Below the pieces are notes generated by a model that ran no database searches, was not told the DNA's origin, and saw only the letters and a program-made list of their open reading frames with translations. A stretch of 64,000 nucleotides of DNA. Origin: Amorphophallus konjac. Lineage: Eukaryota; Streptophyta; Magnoliopsida; Alismatales; Araceae. The stretch covers positions 124,001 through 188,000 of the forward strand of contig JAHNEJ010002393.1 in assembly GCA_022559845.1 (NCBI GenBank), read 5' to 3'. Shown one piece after another: positions 31,869-40,759 of this stretch (position 1 is the stretch's first letter; every line of letters begins with the position of its first letter). Made by a program: the position numbers and the translations under genes.

Positions 31869-34800
31869 TCAAGAAGAGGGGTGAGGACTAAAGCCTCGGA
31901 AGCAATGGGAGAAAGGGCAGATGCCCAAGGCAGTGGATGTGGAAGAAGTTGGGTCAGACCCAGAATTAGGAGGAATCAGAAGAAGAAATTGGTAGATGGA
32001 AAGAGGTGGATCCGGAGGGTCCGGAGGCAGAGGAGGAGAATCATGATAGGAGGAATCCGGAGGCTCCGGAGGAATATTGAAAGAAGGGATGCGATGCCCT
32101 GGGGAGAAATAGGGAAAAAGATGATGGAAAAGGAAGAAGAAAATGAAGGATGTGATGTCCCGGAGGAGTAGAAAGATGAATCGGAAGAAAGATGGAGGGT
32201 CCGGAGGTTCCGGGGGAATGAAATCAGGAGGGTCACGATGCCCTGGAAGATGATAGAGAGAATAAGACGGAGAATTCGGAGGTTCCAGAGGAAGCAAATG
32301 GAAAGGGGCACGATGCCCGGGGAAAAGATGGAGACAATCAGGTGGAGGATCCGGAGGTTCCGGAGGAAGAATATAGAAAGGGGCGCGATACCCAAGAGAG
32401 AGGAATGAAGGAGGATCAGGAGGAAAATTCGGAGGTTCCGAAGGTAGCAAATGAGAAGGGGCGCGATGCCCAAGGGGAAAATCTGGAGGTTCCGGAGGAG
32501 GAAGGTGGAAAGGGGCGCGATGCCCGAGAGAAAGGTCCGGAGGTTCCGGAGGAGGAGAATGGAAAGGGGCACGATGCCCGAGGGGAAAGTCAGGAGGTTC
32601 CGGAGGAAGAAGATGAAAAGGGGCGCGATGCCCGAGGGGAAAGTCCGGAGGTTCCGGAGGAGGAAAGTGGAAAGGGGCGCGATGCCCGAGAGAAAAGTCC
32701 GGAGGTTCCGGAGGAGGAGAATGGAAAGGGGCGCGATGCCCGAGGGGAAAGTCCGGAGGTTCCGGAGGAAGAAGATGAAAAGGGGCGCGATGCCCAAAGA
32801 GGAGGGATAAAATTCCTGGAGGTTCCAGGGAGATAGCAGGAAAAGGGACGCGATGCCCCAGGGATAGTGGATAAAAAGATGAAGATGAATAAGATGGGAA
32901 GTGCGGAATATCCGGAGGTGCCGGAAGGCGGGGAAGATACGGGTTTGGAAACCCGGGAAGCAGGAGGTGCAAATGCATGCAATGGGATGGATGCGATGAA
33001 TGCAATGAATGCGCGAATGCAATGAGATGCAAAGAATATGGAGAATATGAAGGGCGAGAGGACGAGATCCTCCTCCTAACCCTGGGAATGGCCCATGGAA
33101 AAGATGTGATAGACAAGAAGGTGGATGAAATAGCGGAAGGCCTTTCGGCACCAAGATAACTGCCCCTCCACGGCAGTGAAAGAATACAGCCAAATGGCCT
33201 AATGGATGAAATACAAGCCCATGACGAAGCTTCAATAGTAAACGACAACTCCCTTGGAGGGTGAAAAGTAATGGTGTGAGGGAGTTGGAAAGTAGGGCTC
33301 AGAAGCATCATGTTGCCCGGGGGTTCAAGATTTGGAAGTTGGAACAGAGGGTGCCCTGCCCGGCCCTTACACAGCATCAGTACTTGGCATGACGGCGACT
33401 TGGCCTCTTCAATCATGCCTGGCACAATAACCCGGATTGGCATCCGGCAAATGAACTCTTGCATTTTGAATAGCGCGGCCATGGCCAAATTCTTCTTTCG
33501 CAGCTCTTGATCATCCTCGGCACAAGTGTTTGTAGAAGCACTCCCCTTCCGAGTAGTAGAGGGAGGTGAAGCAGAGGCGGAAAGCTCCATGAATGGTGGG
33601 GGCGTAATGAAAGGCGTTGGAGAAAGGATAAGTGGAGGCGGAGGTATAAACACGTCGAGTTTCTCCCTTTGCTCGGAAGCAGTTGGGATTGGCTCGAGTG
33701 CAAAAAAGGGTGAATCCTGCTCAGGATTAGCCACGGGTAAAGGTGAAGGGTTATGTGGTGGAATAGGTGTTATAGGCATAGTGGAGGGTTTTGAGGTTAA
33801 AGGGGTAACGGAGGGTTGAAGTGGTGGGATGTTAATTGGGGAAGGTTTAATGGTGGGTTCAATGGAGGCCGATGGTGTGAATGTTAATGGTTTAATGGGT
33901 GGAGGTGTCATTGGTAGAGGTTTGATGGAAGGTTCAGGGGAGGGTGATGATATGAAGGTTGATGTAACTGGGGGAGGTATAACTGGTGGAGGTTTGGTGC
34001 GGGGAAAACTCCGGACGGGGCGAGCGGTGTTAGGAGTGGGAGGAGACTCAAGATGCTCCGGTGTGGGTGATTGGAGTATCGACCCATCATCGTAACACCA
34101 AGAGGTCTCGGAAACGGGGGTTGGATCAGGGATGGTAGCTTCGTCCTGAGCAGGGGGTTCATCAAATGATAGTGGAGGAAGCGGGAAGTTAAGGAAACTC
34201 GAAAGGGGTGCCTGCATAGCTTCATCATCATACATTGCTTCAGATTCTTCAATTGCCGGCTCTTGATTGCTTGAAGTGCCAAAGTCATAATCATCTCTCC
34301 TATCTTTCCATTCACTCTCCATCTTGGTAATGTCATCCAGGAAAGCGTGAAGAGAATTAACTGGAGTAGGAGGAGCGGGCCGCGGACTCGTAACCCTCTT
34401 TAATTGTTCCTCCATAAGAGTGATTTTGTCAAGGAGAGTTTGCTGGAGGGGTGTGACCTGTGCAACCAAAGGTTGATAGGGCCTTGAAGGAGGAGGGGCC
34501 GTATAAAAAGGCCGTGGAGAAGAATTAACGGGCCGACCCATGGAAGAACCCGGATGGGCCGGATTGCAATGAATAAATGGGCCTTGGCGCCGTGATGGAG
34601 GAGGAATAGAAGGAGGCGGGTGATGGGCCACCCGAGTAGAATGAATAGGAGGAGATGGGTGATGGGCCACCCGTGTAGGAATAAAAGAGGGAGGTGGGTG
34701 ATGGGCCACCCGTGTAGGATTAGAAGGAGGAGGAGAGGAATGAGATGCACCCTCAATGGCGGCCTTAAGGGCTTGGATCTGTTGAGGGGTGAGATGATCT

Positions 34801-35072
34801 AATGCATGAATGATTTGGGAAACCTTCTCATCATTGGGAGGAGACGGTCCCGAGGGAATAGTGGCTCGCAATTGGATTAAAGGACCATTGGATTGGACAT
34901 TGCCCATGGGTCGGGCAACACCATAAGAGTGAGGACGTGGTCCTTTGAAAGAATTATGGTGAGAATTATGTTGAACATGTTGGAATTGAGGGGAATAAGA
35001 TGTGCTAGGTTGATCACCCTCATGAACATTAATTGAATTGAACATGTTGTTTTGTCTATCAAAGTAAGCCAT
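31869..35072 (-). CDS. L1 gag-position ORF, proline-rich protein of unknown function (1067 aa)
   Basis: An open frame of 1067 codons begins about 740 bp inside the 5' LTR, where gag normally starts. The N-terminal 110 residues (MAYFDRQNNMF..., with GPRPHSYGVARPMGNVQS and DEKVSQIIHALDHLTPQQI) are closely matched by L2, so the start is supported. Then come TRVAHHPPPS repeats (about 110-165), a coiled-coil-like LLDKITLMEEQLKRV segment, an acidic stretch, a proline-rich middle, a conserved block (FKMQEFICRMPIRVIVPGM), and an 18-residue repeat of the GHRAPFHLLPPEPPDFPL type made by a 54-bp DNA repeat. No capsid, zinc knuckle or protease motif is visible. I do not recognise the family. A structural or RNA-binding role in the non-autonomous element is inference from position only. 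Confidence 0.6.
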   Translation of the reverse strand: MAYFDRQNNMFNSINVHEGDQPSTSYSPQFQHVQHNSHHNSFKGPRPHSYGVARPMGNVQSNGPLIQLRATIPSGPSPPNDEKVSQIIHALDHLTPQQIQALKAAIEGASHSSPPPSNPTRVAHHPPPSFIPTRVAHHPSPPIHSTRVAHHPPPSIPPPSRRQGPFIHCNPAHPGSSMGRPVNSSPRPFYTAPPPSRPYQPLVAQVTPLQQTLLDKITLMEEQLKRVTSPRPAPPTPVNSLHAFLDDITKMESEWKDRRDDYDFGTSSNQEPAIEESEAMYDDEAMQAPLSSFLNFPLPPLSFDEPPAQDEATIPDPTPVSETSWCYDDGSILQSPTPEHLESPPTPNTARPVRSFPRTKPPPVIPPPVTSTFISSPSPEPSIKPLPMTPPPIKPLTFTPSASIEPTIKPSPINIPPLQPSVTPLTSKPSTMPITPIPPHNPSPLPVANPEQDSPFFALEPIPTASEQREKLDVFIPPPPLILSPTPFITPPPFMELSASASPPSTTRKGSASTNTCAEDDQELRKKNLAMAALFKMQEFICRMPIRVIVPGMIEEAKSPSCQVLMLCKGRAGHPLFQLPNLEPPGNMMLLSPTFQLPHTITFHPPRELSFTIEASSWACISSIRPFGCILSLPWRGSYLGAERPSAISSTFLSITSFPWAIPRVRRRISSSRPSYSPYSLHLIAFAHSLHSSHPSHCMHLHLLLPGFPNPYLPRLPAPPDIPHFPSYSSSSFYPLSLGHRVPFPAISLEPPGILSLLFGHRAPFHLLPPEPPDFPLGHRAPFHSPPPEPPDFSLGHRAPFHFPPPEPPDFPLGHRAPFHLLPPEPPDFPLGHRAPFHSPPPEPPDLSLGHRAPFHLPPPEPPDFPLGHRAPSHLLPSEPPNFPPDPPSFLSLGYRAPFYILPPEPPDPPPDCLHLFPGHRAPFHLLPLEPPNSPSYSLYHLPGHRDPPDFIPPEPPDPPSFFRFIFLLLRDITSFIFFFLFHHLFPYFSPGHRIPSFNIPPEPPDSSYHDSPPLPPDPPDPPLSIYQFLLLIPPNSGSDPTSSTSTALGICPFSHCFRGFSPHPSS
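32440..32811 (-). repeat. 54-bp minisatellite inside the L1 ORF
   Basis: About seven near-identical units; GATGCCC recurs every 54 bp (32467, 32521, 32575, 32629, 32683, 32737, 32791 counted at the T). Degenerate units extend to about 32030 and 32850. The unit length is a multiple of three, so the frame stays open on the minus strand and in several other frames. In L2 the matching region (about 58790-59760) is diverged, so homogenisation in L1 is recent. Confidence 0.9.
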
Positions 35073-35811
35073 TATGTAAGCAATTTAATGTGCAAACAAT
35101 TTGTAAAGAAGCACACAAGTTGGAATGGTTACCTTGATTTTTTTTATGTTTGAACCTTGGTGAATTAATGATTTTTTACAAAGATTTGGAATGATTCACA
35201 CAAGGGAGGAACCTAGTTTCAATATGATTACTTCAATGCCAACTAGGAACACTCTCTCACCACGTATAGGCCAACTAAACTCGGGAACTTCAAGGGTACG
35301 ACCTGCCCGGCGTCCGTGAGGGAATCCACGGGTGCGGGGACTTATGGAGGCTTGGTTTAGGAATTTCTAATCCAAAGAGACGGAATGCTCAATGGAGGGT
35401 CCTTCCTTCACCAAGGGGGTGTGTGAAATCCTAATATAGAGAGAGGAGGTCTCCCAAGCCAAATGCCCTAAATGCAAGTCCTAATGCAAAAGACAAAGAA
35501 AAGAAAGTATGAACCATGATATGAGCCAAACCAAAGAAAGATAAGGTAAAACACTCACATGGCCATACAAATCATAGCAATCAACATAATATGAAGCATG
35601 GCATCCAAATTTTTTTTTAAAAAAAGATGGAGAGATAAGAAAGTGGAATTTTTCAAAAACCAACAAGTTAGCAATCACATAAGGAGAGGGGGATGTGCAC
35701 GCGATGCACAAGTGATAAAACAAAAAGGAAAGTGCTATGTGGAGCACAAAGGGAGTTGCACCGAGGGTGCAAAGGGGGAAGGGTAATCAAAGAAAAACAA
35801 TGGTGGTCCCA
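35073..35811 (-). other. L1 5' leader between primer site and ORF
   Basis: No known domain. A segment around CTGCCCGGCGTCCGTGAGGG (35299-35318) is shared with L2 (62461-62480). The upstream half is AT-rich. Confidence 0.5.
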
Positions 35812-35823
35812 CCGTGATCGCCA
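35812..35823 (-). other. L1 primer binding site candidate
   Basis: The minus strand reads TGGCGATCACGG three bases after the LTR end. The same twelve bases occur at the same distance in L2 (62962-62973). TGGCGA-type sites are used by many Tat/Ogre elements; the exact tRNA is not assigned. Confidence 0.65.
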
Positions 35824-35826
35824 ATT

Positions 35827-37738
35827 TGTAGATTCTAAGAAATCTACTTAGAACAATTAAAAGGGAAAAAGAAAAAATGAATAGAAGAAGAATGGGAAAA
35901 GAGGGAGAAAAGGGGAGCATGCGAGGATGCTAAGGGGAATGTGATCGCCAGAGACGCGAGGGCCTCAAAGGATATAACAAATAATCAATGGAGGGATCGC
36001 GATATAAATACCTTAAATGTGGGGGAGATTGTGAGTGCACCTTCTCTTTCTATCGGCTGGCCGATGAAGAGAGTTTTCCTTGATTGATTACCCTTGCAAA
36101 ATTAACAAACACCAATAAACAAACATGGATTAGAAACCAAGATGTGTAGCATCAAATTCAAATGTAAATATGGACATAGAAAGCATGGATATGAACACAC
36201 CTTATTGGTGTTTGGCCTTTAAACCCCTATGCAAAAGGGTATGGGAGACATGATGAATGATATGCAAATAGGGAGGTGTGCAAGTGTTGCACTAAGGAGA
36301 TCTAAACATGGAGATAAAAAGAAATAAAAGGAAGAGATGGAATAATGATGCATGCAATTAACTAAAGAAAAATAAGAGATAGGAGGGGGAAAGCTTAGTG
36401 GTTTCTCCAATTGGCTTCAAGATCTTCAATAGAGGAAGAAGAGGATGTAGAATTCCATGGATGTAGAGGCTCCAAATCTTCAATAGAGGAAGAAGAACTC
36501 TGTGGATGTAGAGGTTTCAAATCTTCAATAGAGGAAGAAGAACTCCGTGGATGAAGCTTTTAGGTGCATGGGAGTCTTCCTCCTTGAGCCTTTGGTCCGA
36601 CAGCACCTCCCCTTGAATTGATCTTGATCTCTTAACACAAGGGAGAGAGGAGTCCTATTTATAGGGTTGAAATTCAAAATTAATTCCAAGGGAAATTAGG
36701 AAAACATGTTTTAGTGGGATTTGGAATGAGATAAACATTAGGCAAGTGTCCCTTCAACCTTGGAAAGTCATAGGAACCCTTTCCTAAGTGGAAAAAGAGA
36801 TTAAATGAGGAAAGGAAGTGAAATTCGGAATTAAATCAAGAGAAAATAAGAAAACATGTTTTAGTTGAAATTTGGAAGAGATAAACATTAGGCAAGTGTC
36901 CCTTCAACCTTGGAAAGTCATAGGAACCCTTTCCCAAGTGGAAAAAGAGATTAAATGAGGAAAGGAAGTGAAATTCGAAATTAAATCAAGAGAAAATAAG
37001 AAAATATGTTTTAGTTGAAATTTGGAAGAGATAAACATTAGGCAAGTGTCCCTTCAACCTTGGAAAGTCATAGGAACCCTTTCCCAAGTGGAAAAAGAGA
37101 TTAAATGAGGAAAGGAAGTGAAATTCGGAATTAAATCAAGAGAAAATAAGAAAACATGTTTTAGTTGGAATTTGGAAGAGATAAACATTAGGCAAGTGTC
37201 CCTTCAACCTTGGAAAGTCATAGGAACCCTTTCCCAAGTGGAAAAAGAGATTAAATGAGGAAAGGAAGTGAAATTCGGAATTAATTCCATAAAAAATTAG
37301 AAAACTTAGTTTTGGTAGGATGGAAAGGGGGATCCTTCCTCCAAGTGTCCTTTCAATATTAGGAAGCCATAGGAACCCTTTCCCAAGTTAAAAAGGAGTG
37401 TAAGTGAGGAAAGGAAGGGGTGCTTCTGGAGTTCGAAATTGAACAAGAATTGACGACCGAACAGACGGTCGCTAATTAAAGAAATGACGCCCCTTGACGG
37501 GGCGTTACTTAAATGACGCCCGGGTCCCTTCCCCCATTTGATTTAAGGCCCGAAAAAATGGAGAAATGGCTCAGAAAAATCTGGAGAAAAATGGAAAAAC
37601 ATGTGAAAAGCTTGGGGAAGTTGGATATTCAATAAAAAGGAGGAAAACCACTCAAATAAGTCGATTTGAGGGTCAAATGGGGCATCACAGTGCGATAGGA
37701 GATATGCTCAAAATGATGTCAATTTTAGTGTGTCTACA
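35827..37738 (-). repeat. L1 5' LTR (right)
   Basis: 1912 bp, same length as the left LTR and nearly identical. Includes the five 150-bp units (36669-37418) and the dyads (37453-37529). One dyad loop base differs from the left copy (CCCCTTGACGG against CCCCCTGACGG). Confidence 0.9.
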
Positions 37739-37743
37739 GGAGA

Positions 37744-38444
37744 CACCTGAGACGCGGACTAAGTCGTTAGTGGATGCATTCGGTCTTACTTCTAGTGGGA
37801 GGTACTCCTGTCGAGTCAGGAGTGACAGACTGTCAGTCAGTCTTTGCGACTTCGACCTTCGGATTTTCGTCGTGTTGACCGTGGTGTTCCGGTCGTGTCA
37901 CCATGGCCCGTGTGTCAGTTTCCGTGCCGTGAGATCGGTGTTTTGTAGATGGCAGGGCTTCCCTTTCCGAGGTACTCGCTTACTGCTAGCGTAGCGGTTT
38001 CTCCGTTTGCAAGGTAGGGTTCGAGTGATCCCTACTGAGTCTTGTTCTGAGACTCATTCACTGCGTGTTTTCACCTTGTTTCAGGCGAGGCGCGGCTTCA
38101 GGGGAGCGCGTCTGAGGCTCAGTGTGGTTCGGGTGCCCAGCGTTAGTGCCAGAGGTCAGAGCCGGGGTATGTCCCATGTAGCTGTACTTTTCTTTCTTGT
38201 CTCTGTACTAGTTGTGGACTATTACTGTTGTTATTTTATTGTTATCCTGTGGACCATGTATCATGTAAATTGTTAATTTATTTCCTCCTTAATTATATAA
38301 ACTGTTTAATTTCTACAATTATTTGTGATACTTGTGTAGTCTCCACACCATCCTTTAACCCTTCCGAGTCTTCAGACTCGTGGGTGGCAGTGCGAGTCTT
38401 GGATTATCAGGCCTTCCCGGTAATCGGATTCTCAGGTCATTACA
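37744..38444 (+). repeat. Tekay solo LTR C, second part
   Basis: Continues LTR C after L1 and ends CTCAGGTCATTACA. The order GTGATCCCTACTGAG, GTTTCAGGCGAGGCG and CCTTCCCGGTAATCGG matches the same region of LTR E. Confidence 0.85.
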
Positions 38445-40222
38445 AAGGGTTCTCCTTTTGTTTCCCCTTCACCTAGGGGTGAATGGGGCAAGGAATGATA
38501 TTTTTGGGCCATTCCCGCCGTTCTCGATTTTTTGGAATGGAAGCGGTCGTTCCAGGGACCGTTTCTTGCTAGAAGCGGCCCCAGATAGACCGTTTTCTGG
38601 CCTCAAGTGTCGGTTGGGCTTAGCGGCCATGCGATAGACCGCTAAGGCCCAGTGGCGGCCTAGCGGCCGACCGTTTTCCCTGTTTTGACCGTTGGAGATT
38701 TTTGGGATCAAGCGGTCATGGGGCGACCGTTTAACCCCGCCTTGCGGTCCCATAGAGACTGTTTCATGTCCAAACGGTCACAAGGTGACCATTTCACCCC
38801 TTCGCAGCTCCATGGCGTGGCGGTCCCCATGAGACCGTTTTACACCCTGAGGCGGCCTAGGAGTGGACCGTTTTTGTCCTAAGTGGTCTGCAGGAGATCG
38901 TTTCTTCCCTCTTGAGTCTGGTGGTCCAGAAAGGACCGTTTCTCTGTGAGGCAGTCCAGCATTAGACCGTTTTTGCCCAGGGGCGGTCTAGAGTGGACCG
39001 CCACCTGTCTTCTGTCCGGCCAGAGTTCTTTTCTCGCCGATCCTAATCCTGGGGGAGTGGACCTCAATCCCCGTGCTGACCTGAGGTCCGACTGATGCTG
39101 GGCATCATGTGGGGGCTATACGTGGGTGCCGTGGGAACCCGAGGGAGTGGCGTGGTTCGGCTGATGTCACTGTGAGTCGGTGTCGGTACGAGGAGTAGTC
39201 CTTGTACTTTGTCCAATTTTGGCGTCGTTTTTCATTGACTAGAGAGTCTACTCTTTCAGCGACTCTCCACTTGTCGTAACCTTTCGACACGCGAGTGGTC
39301 CCACCAGGGAGTGGTGGCGAGACTACCCCGAGAGACGATTTTTAGACTGGTTACCGTAGGGCCCCACGTCTTGCTGTCAGAGTCCGGCTGAGGGGAAAAC
39401 CAGTCAGAGGGCCTGACCTAGGACGCATGGTCTGTGTGTGCACACGTGGTCGAGGGCGGTGGACCTGCGCTGATGAGCGTGACCCCGACCAATCCTTATT
39501 TTGTGGTTACTAGTACGGGTCCCCGTTCAGCCAGGGTGCGATGAGGGGGACACCTGAGACGCGGTCTAAGACGCCAGGGGGCTCATCCTGCCTTGCTTCT
39601 AGCGGGTGGTACTCCTGTCTTTGTCAGGTAGTGACTCTAGGTGTTTTATCGGGTTGTCTCAATTTTTATGCCTTATGGTCTGTACTTGGCGTGGCTGAGC
39701 TTTCCCGTTTACTTATTTTGTTGACATTCGCTCTACGTTTGGTTAGTGTTAGCCTTTGACTACTTTCCGTGCAGTTTCTCGTTTTGCAAGGTCGGGGTCC
39801 GGGTGATCCCTACTAAGTCTTTTGTTATGAGACTCATTCCGTGTGTTTTTCAGTGGTTTCAGGTGAGGCGAGGCTTTAGGGGAGCGCTTCTAAGGCTCCA
39901 CGTGGTTCTAGTGCCCAGGGTTAATTGACAGTCGCCAGAGCTGGGGTATGTCCCGTGTAGTTGTACTTTTCTTTCTAGAATGTATTAGTTGTGGACTATT
40001 GTTATATTTTAGACTGTTGTTAGATTGTGGACCATGTAAATTGTTTAATGTTATTTATTATTTCCTACTTATTCATATTAATTGTGTAGTTCTGCAACTA
40101 TTTTAGATTCTTGTGTATTTTCACACCATCCCTTTAACACTTCCGAGTCTTCGGGCTCGTGGGTGGCGGTTTGAGATTCGGGTTATCGGGCCTTCCCGGT
40201 GTTCGGATCTCGGGTCGTTACA
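38445..40222 (+). repeat. Tekay element A, 5' LTR, second part
   Basis: Resumes after the second AAGGG and runs to CGGGTCGTTACA at 40222. With part one the LTR is about 2.5 kb. It carries the GCGGTC dyad array at 38543-39002. Confidence 0.85.
38543..39002 (+). repeat. Array of about 19-20-bp dyads in LTR A (GCGGTC...GACCGT)
   Basis: About a dozen inverted repeats, GCGGTC-N7/8-GACCGTTT with variants, start near 38543, 38575, 38623, 38712, 38744, 38774, 38820, 38852, 38883, 38921, 38951 and 38983. Neighbouring starts are mostly 30-32 bp apart. The core sequence is different from the B, E and L2 arrays, though the location in the LTR is the same. Confidence 0.8.
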
Positions 40223-40224
40223 GT

Positions 40225-40236
40225 TGGTATCAGAGC
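40225..40236 (+). other. Primer binding site of Tekay element A
   Basis: TGGTATCAGAGC, complementary to the 3' end of initiator tRNA-Met, two bases after the LTR. Confidence 0.9.
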
Positions 40237-40384
40237 GCGGTTGTGGATATATGTAAGAATAATAAATAATTGTAGTGGTCCACTAGTCCACAATGATGAT
40301 GTACAGTCGGCACTGGCTTAGGGCATCGTATGTTTTATTGATTTTGCCATTTTCCGTGTCTTTTGTCTTTTGCAACATGCAAGT

Positions 40385-40759
40385 ATGGCGCCAAGGCGGA
40401 GGCCACGCTCTCAGCAGGGACAGTCGACAGAGGGGCAGGAGGAGCAGAGCAGAGTGCCGCCAATTGCCACTGAGGCATGGGATAGAGTAAGAGTTCCGGG
40501 GGTAGAAGATTTCTTTCGGAGTATGTTCCAGTTCATGACTCAGAAGTTCGGTGGAGATGCTGGTCAGGGCTCGTCGTCTAGGGGTGGGCCTAGCCGTGCA
40601 GTGATGGGCTTTTCGCAGTTCCATCCACCCTACTATGGCGGCCAGCCAGACCCAGATGTGGCCTGAGACTGGCTTGATGAGATGGAGAGAGTGTTCAGTT
40701 CCATGAACTGCGCCGAGGAGGATAGGGTGATATTGACTTGTAACCAGTTGCAGGGCTCG
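40385..40759 (+). pseudogene. Tekay element A gag, 5' fragment
   Basis: Begins MAPRRRPRSQQGQSTEGQEE at 40385 and aligns with gag of E over its length (RVPGVEDFFR, FSQFHPPYYGGQPDPD, DWLDEMERVFSS, NQLQGS). A TGA at 40664-40666 stands where E has CGT (Arg), consistent with CGA to TGA change at a methylated CpG. The gene is cut at 40759 by the insertion of element B; its remainder would lie beyond the window. Confidence 0.85.

Larger units (their letters stand above)
27128..37738 (-). mobile_element. L1: complete non-autonomous Tat/Ogre-like LTR element
   Basis: Two 1912-bp LTRs (27128-29039 and 35827-37738) begin TGTAGATTC and end GTGTCTACA on the plus strand. They are flanked by GGAGA (27123-27127 and 37739-37743). 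A primer-site-like TGGCGATCACGG next to the right LTR and a purine tract next to the left one put the element on the minus strand, where the LTR reads TGTAGACAC, as in Tat/Ogre elements. The interior has one long ORF in the gag position and no protease, RT or integrase. By eye there are only about ten differences between the LTRs, so insertion is recent. It must rely on enzymes from another element. Confidence 0.85.

Noticed and set aside
32342..32836. Plus-strand ORF with repeats of the EVPEEENGKGRDARGESP type
   Set aside because: It is the complement of the 54-bp minisatellite inside the longer, two-copy-conserved minus-strand ORF; repeats of length divisible by three keep several frames open.
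31976..33235. 419-codon minus-strand ORF
   Set aside because: It is a second frame through the same 54-bp repeat and has no block conserved with L2 outside the repeat.
27128..37738. L1 read as a plus-strand element
   Set aside because: The base context on the plus strand gives no primer site after the left LTR and no purine tract before the right one, while the minus strand gives both, and L2 repeats the same arrangement.
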